Part shown: positions 1 to 12,207 of the stretch, in pieces
How the letters are laid out: every line of letters starts with the position of its first letter
How positions within the stretch are numbered: position 1 is the stretch's first letter
NCBI GenBank assembly: GCA_016785225.1
Contig: JAFBJZ010000438.1
Span: 558,001-622,000 of the forward strand
From: Psettodes erumei
Taxonomy: Eukaryota > Chordata > Actinopteri > Pleuronectiformes > Psettodidae
Direction: 5' to 3'
DNA: 64,000 nucleotides
Notes under the pieces: model-generated
Database searches by the model: none
What the model was told of the DNA's origin: nothing
What the model saw: the letters and a program-made list of their open reading frames with translations, nothing else
Position numbers and translations under genes: made by a program

Positions 1-1282
1 CACTTTCAAGGTTCTCTTCAGGCTTTCATGGACAGCTTTGTCCTCAACTCCATGAAGAAGGAAATGAAGGACAACCAGAGTCCAGTACAGCTCCAGGCCC
101 AGCTCTACCATGACAACGGTGAGCCCAAAGCCAAGCGGGCCATCGTGGTTGACCAGGACAGAGAAGATAAGGCTGAGGCCAAACAGAAAACAGAACCTGG
201 CAAACCTGGGTCCCAGTATGAACCTCTTGATCTGTCTGTGTCAGTTCGGCCTGAATCTGCATCCGGATCTCTTCCCGGCTCCTCGGTCACCATCCACGAT
301 AATGTAGCATGGCATGGCTGCCTCTTTTGCTCCTTCTCCACCTCCTCATTTGAGCTCATGGCTCTTCACCTCCAGGCCAACCACCTGGGTAAGGCCCAAC
401 TACAGCGGTCTGATACAGGCAAAGAGCTTCATGGGGAGACCACCACCTCCTCCTTGAACACCAAGACCTCTGGTCTTAACAAAGATGGAGAAAGAGATGG
501 AGAAAAAAGCCAGGGAGGCTGGAACAACCACATGGACCAGCCCTACAACCCTTTCCAGAGTGACTTCTACAGACGGTTTGGTGGCTTTTATGATGGATCA
601 CCGAGTCCCAACCAGGGCCTTCAAGGGTACATAGCCCCAGGAGAGCAGGGTCTTGACCTACCTAGCCAGGCTTTTGGAGGAGCCTCTGTAGCCAGGGATG
701 ACCAGATTGGTGAAAGGGGCTCCCGTGGAGATGTTGAAGGAGATCAGGTTGGATCAGATGATGAGGTCATAAAGGCTGTGGTGCACAGCGCCAGTGAGAC
801 CCCCTCAACCACCCCCAAGAGACAGCACCAACAGAATCACTCAGACGAAGAGGAAGAGGAGGGTGGAGAAGCTGAAGACGAGGAGGAAAGAGATGAGGAT
901 GGGCAAACTGACATGGAGAGAGAGGAAGAAGGAAGTCCAGATTCAGACCACAAACATCTCCCAGATGACTCCTCTTTGCCCCTAAGGAGTGGAGCTGGTT
1001 TGGCAGCATCTTCCTCCACCATGGCACAACTTTCCCTGGTTCCCCAACCCCAGAGCCAAGCTTTGCCACTGGAGAAGCAGTGGCAACAGGGCCTTGGCCT
1101 CCTGTCTCCTGGAGGTCCTTCAGGACTGTTGAAGTCTGAGCAGCAGACCAACCTGGAGAAGCAGATGAACATGATGTCTGTCCTCAGAGCCTACAGCAAC
1201 GAAAACATCCCTGCATTCAATGGCCTGGGGGGCGGAGCAGGAGGAGCAACCACAGGGGGCATGAAGAGGCCAGAAGCATCCG
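1..1282 (+). CDS. znf536: znf536, 3' part of large coding exon (5' end outside window)
   Basis: The frame is open from base 1 (HFQGSLQAF then MDSFVLNSMKK), so the Met at 28 is internal and not a start. Numbering from that Met, I see YEPLDLS at 64-70 (PLDLS is a PxDLS-type CtBP-binding motif), a C2H2 finger C98-x2-C101-x12-H114-x4-H119 (GCLFCSFSTSS... LQANH), a PFQSDFYRRFG block at 175-185, a Glu/Asp-rich stretch at about 273-302, and EKQMNMMSVLRAYS at 377-390. These blocks, in this order, match my memory of vertebrate ZNF536, a brain-enriched nuclear C2H2 repressor reported to restrain neuronal differentiation. The exon carries 427 whole codons plus one base (G) and ends at a consensus GTGAGT donor. 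ZNF219, a relative, is the main alternative, but the SLQAFMDSFVL and RAYS blocks favour ZNF536. The N-terminal fingers lie upstream of the window. Confidence 0.93.
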
Positions 1283-1288
1283 GTGAGT
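1283..1288 (+). promoter_or_regulatory. znf536: 5' splice site (phase 1) of the large znf536 exon
   Basis: The exon ends CATCCG and is followed by GTGAGT, a full consensus donor. One coding base (G1282) is left over. Read-through would add only about ten residues (GESVLPLLAL) before TAA at 1312-1314, so coding similarity stops here. Both downstream terminal exons are compatible with this phase. Confidence 0.9.
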
Positions 1289-2107
1289 CTGTTTTACCAC
1301 TACTCGCACTATAACTGCTGTAAAGATCATACACACACACACACCTATATTCACAGATACATATACCAGCAGAAACCTACAGAAATAAAAATTCATGAAT
1401 ACACTTGTGTTTGAAGCACAAATTCAGTTTTCCTAGCACTGCACACACATAAACGCTAAACACACAAGACAAACATATACATTTTTTTCCCCGACACCCA
1501 CAAAGGAATGTCAGACACTCACCAAAGGTCTTGAGATTGGCTCTGAAGTGATTTTAGCCTTATTTCAAGCAAGTTTAGAAGCTATCAGCCTGGCGACTAG
1601 CAACAGATTAATCTTTATTACACGTTTATATTACTGGGAGTGCAGTGCCTCCCTCCCACCCCACAGCATGGAGGGAATAACCCTGGATGAGTCAGAGCAG
1701 GACCTCAGCTCCCCATGCCATCTCCTCCACATGTCTCTTAACTATCTTAGCTCTCATAAAGCTGGCTCCCAAAAGCCCATTACTTTATAAGACTCGTCGA
1801 TCTATGACCCTGTGAAAAATGAACTGTCAACTTTCATGATTCTGCTAAGGTTATAGCCGCTCCTTGAGACTGAAGAAGGAAACGCTTTTTCTCTTTTTTT
1901 CTCTTTTTTTATAGAGTTCTTTTGCTATTTAGGGGTGGCTGCTAAAGTATCTGTATAGGAAGAAAGTAAAATCCTAAAGTTGGTGTTGAGCTTTGAAACA
2001 CTGAATTTTTGCACACTAATGCAGAAGAAGATACAGATTATCTTTGGCAGAAGCTGAGATCAGTGACTCTCAGTAAGTCCTTCACATTGAAAATGAAGAT
2101 ATTTGAC

Positions 2108-2108
<1 letters not shown>

Positions 2109-2154
<46 letters not shown>

Positions 2155-2170
2155 GTATATATATATATAT
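2109..2170. repeat. (AC)21 microsatellite followed by an AT run
   Basis: An uninterrupted AC run (2109-2150) is followed by an imperfect AT run to 2170. It creates a spurious poly-Thr/His open frame. Confidence 0.98.
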
Positions 2171-3374
2171 AATCACAACACAGATTTGCAGATTTTTGTC
2201 AGATTTATTCTCGAAAGACTTTTTAAAAAATAAATTCCTTTATTACTATTTATAATAAGAGATTTCACGATCATAAATATTTTCTTTTGTGTGGATAACA
2301 GCAGAACATGTTTCCAATGAAATATGGAACTGATTTACAAGGCATACATTTATTAAGATATAGTCAAAGATGCATCAACCCATAATATCAGTGACCCCTT
2401 TGATAATAAAGTGTGTTTTCTGACCTTTCTGGCAGACAAAATATTACCTGCCGTGATGGAACAAGGCTCTCTGCATATCTTGACATTGTAAAAGCATTTT
2501 AGCAATAAAAGTCTAACATATAAACAAATTTTGTATATTTTTCATTTAATAATGAAAGGCCTTTGTGTGAGAATACCCTACTTAGTCTCATCATATGCAA
2601 CAGCTAGGTATGCTTGACATTTACTGCATATACAAGGCTGTCTCTTTGTAACAAAATCTTTACTTCTTACATGTTGTTAGCTTGTTGGAGGCTGACATGT
2701 TCACTGTAAATCAAAATCCCAGCGACTTATTATGTATCCAACTTCCTGGCAATAGATACGTACGATTTAGATCTCGAGGGTGACACTGAAGATAGCACGG
2801 CAAAGTAGAAAAGACCATCGCAAAACATGAGTAAAATCAAGACGTGAGTTGTTGTGTTTAGAGTGACCTTGTGTGACTTGCCCTGTCAAACTCTGCTCCC
2901 TTCCAAGTCATCAGCTATCTCTGTGCATTGTTATAGTGATACATATGGGTATCATATAATAAAACTGTATCTTGTATCTTATGTCAAGCCAACCTCAGGT
3001 ACTCAGCAGCTCATATCTTAGCAGTAAAGACCAGACTGACTTCACACACCAGAGGGATACTTTAAAAGGAAGACGCTAGATTTGTATGAGGGATCAGTCC
3101 TGCCACACTCTTCCTGTGGAAGCTCATGTTTCTTCACACAACCCTAACTCTGTGTCAATATGAGCATGTTCTTCCATCAGTGTTGACCTGTTAACCTTCA
3201 ACCATAAACTGGATGCCACACTCCCAATGCAAACACTTAATAATAGGTGTAATAATCAATAGATATGATGATTCCTACTATTTCGATCTCTCTACTGCAG
3301 CCACAAGTGCTACAATTATAATTACTGTCATTATGACTATTACTAATGCAGCTTTACTTCTGCTTATATTATAA

Positions 3375-3462
3375 CTGCAATAACAGTGACTGGTATTAAA
3401 GTAGCATTAATTATACTGACTGCAAATATTTATTCTACAAGTACCAGTCACTGTTATTGCAG
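3375..3462. repeat. Perfect 21-bp inverted repeat with 46-bp loop
   Basis: The left arm at 3375-3395 (CTGCAATAACAGTGACTGG...) is exactly the reverse complement of 3442-3462. The last three bases of the right arm overlap the first three of the adjacent hAT-like MITE. The inner flanks are also partly complementary, so the foldback may once have been longer. It could be a foldback element or a decayed transposon end. Confidence 0.85.
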
Positions 3463-3834
3463 CGGTGGAAGACTTTTTTAATCTTTTATTTAAGTACAGG
3501 TATGTATGGTAAGTATATAGTCTATTACCAGCAGAAGTCGTATATACTGTATATATGTAAATTATTTTTTAAGTACAAGTATGTAATGAACAGCAAAATG
3601 TCTTTTGTTCCTCTCTTTGTTATATTGTAGTTTTTTTGGATTATCAATACATTGGTGTGTCAAGTAGTAGCTATTTCAAAGTACTCTGTGGGTTAGTTTA
3701 TTCTATAGCAAGGCCTCATATTTTATCTCTGGGGCCAAATGAATGTAATGGAAGAAGGAAGTGGTGAAAAATGGGATCGGTATCTCAAAGCTGGACTAAT
3801 ATTCAGTACTTGGGTGAATGTACTTCTACCACTG
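3460..3834. mobile_element. hAT-like non-autonomous element (MITE)
   Basis: The element starts CAGCGGTGGAAG and ends CTTCTACCACTG. Reverse-complemented, the right end reads CAGTGGTAGAAG, giving 10 of 12 matches to the left end. Both ends carry AAGTAC runs just inside. CAGTGGTGGAAGAAGTA-type ends are typical of abundant hAT-derived MITEs in teleosts. At about 375 bp with no coding potential, it is non-autonomous. The 8-bp flanks (TGTTATTG and TTGTTGAT) are not an exact duplication, so the copy is old or its borders are slightly off. Confidence 0.6.
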
Positions 3835-5940
3835 TTGTTGATACCACTATTGTTAGTACTTTTGCTACTACTATTGTGATAGCCACCAGTTTTATCACAC
3901 ATACTACAGTTGTTGAAACGATTGTTTCGTAGTGAAAAGCCCTACTACAATTTCCCTTTATGTGTCCACTTGTAAACCGCTCCCCGCCCCTCATGTGGGA
4001 TGGGGAAGGTGGGGGCAGCAAAGACGTCCGTAAAACTCAATTCAGACCTGGCAAAATGTGATTATCTGGAGTGGGTTTGCATTAGGTTTGTATGCAAATA
4101 TGGCATAAATCATTAATATCGAAATTCTCCTCTGAATCTATGGGACTTGTTGTAAGGCACGCACCACATGTCTGGAGTGGCCGTCTCTTCATTTGTATGC
4201 CCATAGGAGGGGAAAAAGAGGGGTTGTGATGCACATGAATCTACTTGCACTTTGACATGTAAAATATACACACATACACTGGACCATCCACACGCACACA
4301 CACATCTGTAGTATTAAACTACACCTCCATGAATTGGCCCAGGATTTATCAATAAATGTCATTAACAACAGCAGTGGCCCTGAGGTCTCTGTAATCAGAC
4401 AAGGTATCTGGTTACTGAGGTACAATATTCAGTGTAAAGATTGATATGAACCAACAACATTTGCTGTACTGTAGATGTGCTTAACACAATCAATACTTGG
4501 CTGCAGCAGAGACCTATCTATAGCCATGCATTATCAAACATGAAGCATTACATTATTCAAACGGTGCTGTACACGCAATGACTGCTCGCGAACACTGCTC
4601 CTCACATCATATTACTTACATTACCTCAAACCCCCCTCCCTGTTCGTTTAATATATGTAATGTAGGCTTTGGAAGCTTGGGATTGACAGGCTGGAGAGGC
4701 GTTGATGGGGCCGCAGGACTCAGATGAGCATGTTGAGAAAGCTACTCGTCGCTGAGCACCTCTCGCAATTTGAGAAGCGGGCTACACAGACAGTGCAGCA
4801 GATAGGAGAGAGAAAAGAGCTGAGAGGAACGCTGTACATTCTCACATCAATTAGACCCATCCCTCCCAATTTACAAGTACTCTCACTTTGTGCTCCATAG
4901 TGTGCCTCAAAAGTGCTGTTGTTTGTCAGTGTTTGTTTGTTGCCAATGAAAACTCCGATGAAAAAAAAGTGAGTCACCTCCTGCACACACACATGATTTT
5001 TTTTGGAGACTTGAGAGGATAAAGACAGGAGCACAGTAATGTAGCAACAGAACAGTCAAAATGGAGTCTTTTGGACCGTATATGCACGGACTGAATGTGC
5101 TGCTAATTTAAACACTGAATAAGGTCTAGGTGCTAGTTTCAGAATATTGATGAATGCATTGATTGGAAATGATGCTTTCTGCAACAGCAGTCTGAATGTT
5201 GTTGGTTTAAGTTGGTTATTTTCATCTAATTAAAAAGTCCTACAGCTAGGAACTCGGACTGTGTGTGTACGTTGTTAAGGAAGTTTGGTTTTCGTCTTAC
5301 AACCAGAAACTATTGTTTCACTTTGAGCCAGTTATCTCTGTGAGAGGACATGCATCCCAGCCGGCCTTCACTGTGACGGGTTTGAACCCACAAGTTCTGA
5401 GGTCATTTTAGAACACTGCAAGAAATCTGCAGATCACACACATACACACAGATCTATACATTTGTGGCTCATGAAGTGAAGGCAAACGTTCATACGCATG
5501 CATACAAGCTTACAATAAAAGGCTGGTGTGTGTGTGTGATAGAAAAGGTTCTGTACAGCAGTGATGATAATTAAAGACATATGGTGGGATTGGTGGGCTC
5601 GCTGTGAAGAGCAGATGTAGTGGATCACAGTTGGCATTACGGGTGTAATTTTCACTTTTTCTGGTTTAAGTGGAAGAAAGGTAGGCATAACAAATGAAGC
5701 TCACATACACACGGTACCAGATGAACATATGCTAGCAACACAGATACAGTAACATAAGCCTGCCTGATTGCTGTACACAATCATCACACACCACAATTAC
5801 TACACATAAAGACACAAAAACACATGGATCAAAAGAATTTTAGAGTTCCCAGGCACAGCACACCTTTGGTTGCAACATGTTATTGACACTGACCATCACT
5901 TACACTTACATCCCCTTTATCTCTCTGATTTCTCTCTGCC

Positions 5941-5984
<44 letters not shown>
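5941..5984. repeat. (CT)n(CA)n compound microsatellite
   Basis: A run of ten CT units passes directly into about twelve CA units. Confidence 0.97.
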
Positions 5985-6096
5985 TTAAAAGGTTGTGATA
6001 ATGCAGAAAATGGCAATTGGCTATAATACTGTCATCTTCAGGTGGTTAATTACCATGAGTATAGTTGCTGCTTTTCTCGAGCAACCATGCACACAT

Positions 6097-6162
<66 letters not shown>

Positions 6163-6170
6163 ACGCACAC
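6097..6170. repeat. (TC)n(AC)n compound microsatellite
   Basis: About seven TC units are followed by an AC run to 6157, then interrupted ACAC to about 6170. The same CT-to-CA order occurs 150 bp upstream, which suggests local duplication or slippage. Confidence 0.97.
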
Positions 6171-7239
6171 ATAAAGACAAAATGCTTTGACAAGTGGAAA
6201 AGTGCTAGGTTACTTATTGCTCTCATACACCTGGTAATTATTCTGTGGTAGGTCTGAGAGTTCACAAAGGTGACACCTGAGGAACCGACTAGGAGCAGCT
6301 GCTGTTTATGGCCTAATGTACAGGACAGTATCTCCAGTAGATCAAGGATGCATCTATTGATTGGTCATCACTGAGAACGGTCTTGTGGCGACACCCATGC
6401 AAAGACCAGGATTTGTCATTTCTCAGATAATGAGAAATTATCTTGGTTAATTACAACTCCAGTTTTATTTTGGTAGCTTTTGGTAATTTTTGATTATGGT
6501 AAGGTTGTACTCACCAAATTGTTTCTGTAATGTCAGTTACACAACAGTATCTGTGTTAAGTTTGATAATGCTAATGTTTAAAAGAAGGAGGTGTCATTTT
6601 GTTATTTCCTAGTCATCTGACTGTGTTTATTGTCCAGTCTCACTTCTTTTCGGAAATTATCCCCCAAAAAAGATCTTTTAAGAAATTCTCACCATCTTGC
6701 AACACATTACTCATGCATCTCCTTCCAACTTGTCGTGACACTGCCCCAGACTTTTCAGTTAAATCGTTTATTCATCGCAGATTCAATTGCAGGCCTGCAA
6801 AGGTTCTTGTAAACAGCTTAACCTGATTAAAACTTCAACCGGAGTTTGGCCAATATCTGGCTGCCTGTGCACTGAGGCTCACCCACTGATGTTTCTCTGT
6901 TCAGACACAGACCACAGTGAACACTTGCACTTGCACTCCTTCCTCTTCGGATCTCTGCATTTCACTTTCCCACACTCTGGGATCCTCCCATTTTCTTTAT
7001 TTCTCTTACTCTGTCTTTCTTTTTTCCCCTTGTCGCTGGAGGGCATGGGCTTCTCCAGTGATTAAGCCGTCTGGAGGCCTGTCTGTCTCGTCTTTTTACT
7101 GAGAAGAAGAGGACGACTGTTGGTGATTCACTTTGCACAGCTCTTTGCTTGCGAGCCTCTGCTGTGCTGAGATGACAGCTCTGACGGCTGGCGAAGGCAA
7201 GGTGCTGTTTCACATGTGCAACAACATTACCAGTTTAAA

Positions 7240-8104
7240 CTAGTGCAGAGGTGAATTATCACCTTGTCACCCAAAAGTGCAAATAGTGTCGTTTTCAAAG
7301 AGCTATTAAGTGTAATAGCTGCTGTCAAGCCCTGAGGATGGTACCTGTTGCTCACTCTCGCCTTTCTTTTCTCCTCGGCAGATGTGATAGCTCTAAAAAT
7401 ATTTTCCCCTCACTAATTCCCCAGATATCAACTGCTGCGCCTGCTGAAAGGTCCTTTTTGAAAAGGCTTCATATTCTTCCCATGATCCTCCCTCTCAGCC
7501 ATCTCCAGTAATAATACCGTTGATATTGGCCACATCACATTTCCTGGAAGTGAAGTACAGTGAATGAAGGGCCAGTATCGAGTTGCCCTTGATAAGGAAA
7601 TGGAGACGAATGCTGGATGATTGCAAAGTTACATGACAATTATTCTATTCATTATTGTAGAAACAGGAGTGAAGACAGCGTGGGAGCTCGGAGGTTACCA
7701 GGAGCTGGAGACCACATTCATACACTGCACTATTATGTGCGTGTGTGTTTGTGTGTACATGTGTTCACAAGCAAAACAAGTGCTTCTTAAGTATATATGC
7801 AAGTCGGTGTACCCTTTCCCTGCATGCAACTTATAGCCACGTTGGTGCACGTCGTATTCAATACTGCGAAACATGAAACAATGGGTTGTGAATTGGCCTT
7901 CTAACCCAATATATCTGACATGATCTCTGCTTCCCATCTCGTTAGTTTGCTGTTTGTTTCTTTTCTTCCCTGACTCCTGTAGACTTTGTTCAGTTTGAGT
8001 TGCTCCTCTTAAGAATGCAACGTTCCCTTCCCCAGGCGCCCCGGAGATGTGAGGAGGACGCCTCAGAGGAGTTGTACTCATAAAGCTCCTCATCCTCCCA
8101 GGGA
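7240..8104. other. Intron, repeat-poor block with possible regulatory content
   Basis: From about 7240 to 7600 the sequence has balanced composition, lacks simple repeats and resembles conserved noncoding DNA flanking developmental regulators. This is an impression from composition only. No coding frame of interest is present. Confidence 0.25.
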
Positions 8105-8148
8105 GTGAGAGAGAGAGAGAGACAACAGAGAGAGAGAGAGAGAGAGAG
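8105..8148. repeat. (GA)n microsatellite
   Basis: Two GA runs are separated by a short CAACA interruption. Confidence 0.96.
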
Positions 8149-11100
8149 CAGTACCGCCAGGCAAAGACGAGCAGGCATAATAACTACACTTACACAGCTA
8201 GTCGACACATAATGAGACAATGCCGCTGCAACTTCAAGGAAGAACACAGATATATAAAAAACAACAGAGAGCAAGGCAGGGGGAGAGGGAAACTGGGGGT
8301 TGGGGTGGGGGGGTTGAAGAAACTATGTCAACTTTTATTTCCTCTGTTATTCCACATCAATGGATGCATGGAGTGATACTAATAAAAACAAAAAAATAAA
8401 CACAAGTATAGACACATAGGCAGTGAGTTGGCGTGTTTGAAAAGCTCTGTGGCAATTAAGGACAAATAACTTGCATTATTTCCTGTAGTGAAGGATGATC
8501 CCGACCACTCGCTAAAAACATGTTTGATTTAAACATCAAAAAGCAGCAAGAAACAAATAAATAAGACTTGAATAAACAAAGTTACACGAGAGGGGAAAAA
8601 AAGAGAGAGCTCGAGAACAAACCGCAGGGGGAATAAGAATAAGAATAGCGAAGCATCGAGACAAATAAGCCAGCAACATTATAACATTAGCAGTTAGAAA
8701 ATACACTTAATTCCTCGGCAGAGATGGATATAAACTGCATTGTTGCGTTGCAAATCCCAGCGACCGGATTTAAACTGCTGCATTGTTTTATTAGGGAAAT
8801 ATGGGGGTGGAGGAACACCGCTTGTTCTAATTACAGTGATTTAATCAGGATTAGAGAGGTTACCTGGATGTAGCTAGGGGGCATCCGCGGGAAGGGCACA
8901 TGCTCTCCGACAAAACCGGGTATGTGTGGCGGGATGTCGCACAGAGCCGGCCCTTATCGAAAACTCATCTGCTACAGTAACTTCAGCCGCCAAGACAATG
9001 ACTTTCTCTGCTCTTGCATGAGTAAACACTGGCCTATTGTTCTGCCTCTGCTTTCTCTCCTCTCTCCATCTTTATTTCATTCCCCCTCTTTTTTCCTCCT
9101 CCCTCCTCTTGCCTAGTTAAACAGCAGGCAGAGGGAATCCATTTTAATCTGATTAATAACTTAGTTGATCACATATAACCCAATTTTCATTCAGTGCTGC
9201 CCTTGTCTGCGCAGCCACACCCGTGCTGACCTTTGGAGTTGCCACAGTAACAAATAAAGCACAATAAGCACCATTGTCCTGTCAAAAAAAAGCTCAAGAT
9301 GTTTGACATCATTATAAAAATGTAATGTTGCCATCTTTTTTAAAGTGGATGCTTTCCAGAAAAGGCCAGACCTGCAATTGTATGTGTGTTTTTGTGTGTT
9401 TTCTCGGGGGTCGGGTCTACGAGTCCAGTTTCCTGCATGGGAATGGGAATGGGAATGGGAACATCTTTTGTCATGCATTCACAGTAATATGAATCGGCCT
9501 TTTAAAACAGATATGGTTACATATTAGTTTTGAAAGGTACAGTAACTGGTTCAGAGTTAAGCTTTCCTACAACACTGGGGCTCTTTGTTCCCGGGGCCGA
9601 GCTAATAACTGGCCCCTGATCCTCATCTCTTACTGGTTGCGGAAGAACACTCTAAACTTTTTTCTTTTCTTTTTTTTGCCCCCCCCCTCCCCAAATGTAT
9701 CTTTGATAACAGTGTTATATGAGCTTCGTTTTGTCATTTCAATTTCACTCAGTGTGTTTAGCGCTGAGAGATTTGTATTCAGGATTGGCAATTATGATTA
9801 GAATGCCACAAAGTAAGCCTTGTGAGCGTTTTTTGCAATGACAAGTGAAAGAGAGAGAGAAAAATATCCTTCCTCCCTTTCTCTCTGTCTTTTTTGCCTC
9901 TCTCTCACACACACAGGAAATATGAATCAAATATTCATGAAGTGGGCTGAGGTTCTCATACACCCATATGCTTCCTCGTTCAAGCAGCTTGCAGCGGACA
10001 GAGGCATCCATCCAGCTTGTGTGACACAGCCGAGTGTGACAGAGAGCACGACAACACCCCTCCGCCACCTATCACCACAACCTCTGCCATCACGATAATC
10101 ATCAAATAGGTCATAGCAAAACACGCACGCCCCTTCTCTCCCCCTCGCTTTTTTCTTTTTCCCTTTGTCCTTGTTGCCCTCCGCTGTACCCCGTGACTTC
10201 CTCTTTCGTTTAATAATCTGCTCTGAGAGAGATGAGTCCTCTGAGCTCCGTGATTCACTGGCCAGGAATCCTTGTAAAATCAGGGCGCCCTGCATTTGCC
10301 AGTTTCCAGAAATTGTAAGAACTTTATGGTTTATAGTTTTTTTATTATGTCTCGGTAGGAATGAAAAGGGTGCTACGAGGGGAGGGTGTGTGCCTGTGTG
10401 TGTGCGCGTGCATGTGCGTGTGTGAGTGGGATTAAAACTGGAGGGATTAGCACCATACTTTAAGATAAATCTTTTTAATGTGAAACCTCATCCCCGCTCA
10501 TTCTGGGGTAACCACTCTTATTAACTGCTTTTCTTTTGCTCCCTTTTATGCGGCCTATTTTTTCACAGAGCAACTTTAAGCATGGGCTTTTGGACACGGC
10601 TGCGCACTGCTAACTCTGCCAGTTACACAAACAACGTCCCTTTTTAAGCTTTTAAACACAGAACAATGGCAAAGCACATAGCTGCGCACATTAATGCCTT
10701 TGTATATGGGAGGGAAGAAAAAACATAGCAGGAAAGCAGAGGAGAAGAAAAGAGATAAGCAGAGCTTGGCTGCGCTGCCCCTCCATCCATTTCTCTCTGT
10801 TTTCTCAGTCTATCTCTGCGAGAGGAAAAAAAAATCTCTCTTTCCATCATCAAATCCAGGCTGATCTGTATGCGTCTGGGGCTAAACAGACAAACATCAT
10901 ATTCTCAGTCTCCAGACTCTAATTGACTGAACAAGGATTGGTCACACTTTTAAGAAGCGTTCCATAATGGATTTCCATGTTTGTGCCTCTTTTAACTGGC
11001 AGCGCAAATGGGAGGCACAAATGTTGTCTTTATTACCAAAAACAACAGCCCTCTCTCTTTCTGTCTCATATCTCTGCATCTCTTTTTTTTTTTTTTTGGT

Positions 11101-12207
11101 AAAAGATGATATCAGTGCGATGGTTGGCTTTCATTGCAAGGTCACCGCTGTCCGACAGATGACAAACGATCTCAAGATGGCCACATCATCTGTCCTGTAG
11201 CTGTTGGCCACAAAAGAGATGAATGAATGCATGTTTTTTTGTTATTCTTCTCCACCTCTTTAATTTGATTATCACATCGTGGGGAGGCAGAGTGATGAAA
11301 ACAGCCACCTGATTATCCAAGGTAGAAGTGCTTCCAGGGCAAAAGCAAGGTGTGGGGGGCAAAAACCCCCACACTTATCGTGTTTCTGTATCAGGAAGCA
11401 GGCTTGGCATGAGACTGGGATTCAGTATTATGGACAAGCTGCTCATCAGATGGGAGTTGGGTTTATTTCTGTTGCCCCCCCCACTCCCCTCTATCCATCC
11501 ATTCCTCCCTCCCATCCTCTGCCACCCTTCTTGTTTGCTTCCTATCCAAGACGTGTCTCATTTTCCCCGAATGGACAGCTAGATCAAAAATGCCCAAAAG
11601 AACTTGGCATCTTTGTGTGGACAGAACACAACTTTTCATATAAAATGGTTTGATTAATTTTCTCTCTGCTTTCTTCTTCTTCTTCCCTTCAACTTTTTTT
11701 TTCCTGGGCTCATTATCTGCAGTACGGGGAGCACAGGGTGAAAACAGCCGTACACACGTAGAGCTAAACTCCGTCACCAGCAGTGACGGCCACTTTTGAC
11801 AAAACACTAAGTGCATTTCTTAATTATCTGACTTCTGTCTAATACTGTCGTCATCTCGCACACAATCCCCCTCCTCACTCTCTGATGTTGTTATTATGTT
11901 CTCATTTGGATGCCGGCTCTCTGCAGGTAGTCATCCCCCAACCATCTTTCATCGCCCCCCCCCCCATACCCTTACTCGTGCACACGCTTCTCCCAATTCT
12001 CCCAAATCACTCTTTGATTCTCTGATAAACTTTACTTTGCCTCCTTATGTATCTTTCTCTAATATAACTTTAAAAACATTCCTTTAAATTTTTTGCTAAA
12101 CACAATTTTTTTTGTAAGATCCCATGATCACCACCATCCTTCCATGACTGAACACACACACAGACCCTTCCTCCTCCTCCTCTTCTCCCTCGTCATCTGA
12201 CAAATTC
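8149..12207. other. Intron with candidate conserved noncoding blocks
   Basis: Two repeat-poor stretches stand out. The first, at about 8690-8960, contains CTAATTACAG and TTTAATCAGGATTAGAG. The second is at about 10960-11420. Both have homeodomain-like TAAT/ATTA cores and little low-complexity sequence. Polypyrimidine tracts lie at 9040-9115 and 11470-11540. I see no exon with splice sites and a conserved product. Confidence 0.25.
9437..9460. repeat. (ATGGGA)4 hexanucleotide repeat
   Basis: Four perfect copies of ATGGGA lie in tandem. Confidence 0.95.

Larger units (their letters stand above)
1283..3459. other. znf536 intron, proximal segment
   Basis: This is intronic sequence with no coding signal. 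It holds the AC/AT microsatellite listed separately, AT-rich DNA from about 2200 to 2600, and a perfect inverted repeat at 3375-3462. The small open frames here have no recognisable domain. Confidence 0.7.
3835..7239. other. Intron, microsatellite-rich
   Basis: Intronic sequence with two compound CT/CA microsatellites and unremarkable mixed-composition DNA. Repeated CACACA-rich stretches generate short false frames. I recognise no exon or transposon. Confidence 0.6.

Noticed and set aside
28..1314. Open frame starting at Met 28 as a complete 428-residue gene
   Set aside because: The frame is open upstream to base 1 with conserved residues, and the end past 1282 is intron read-through after a consensus donor.
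7695..8093. 132-codon - strand frame
   Set aside because: No conserved domain, start context or splice structure; expected by chance in 64 kb.
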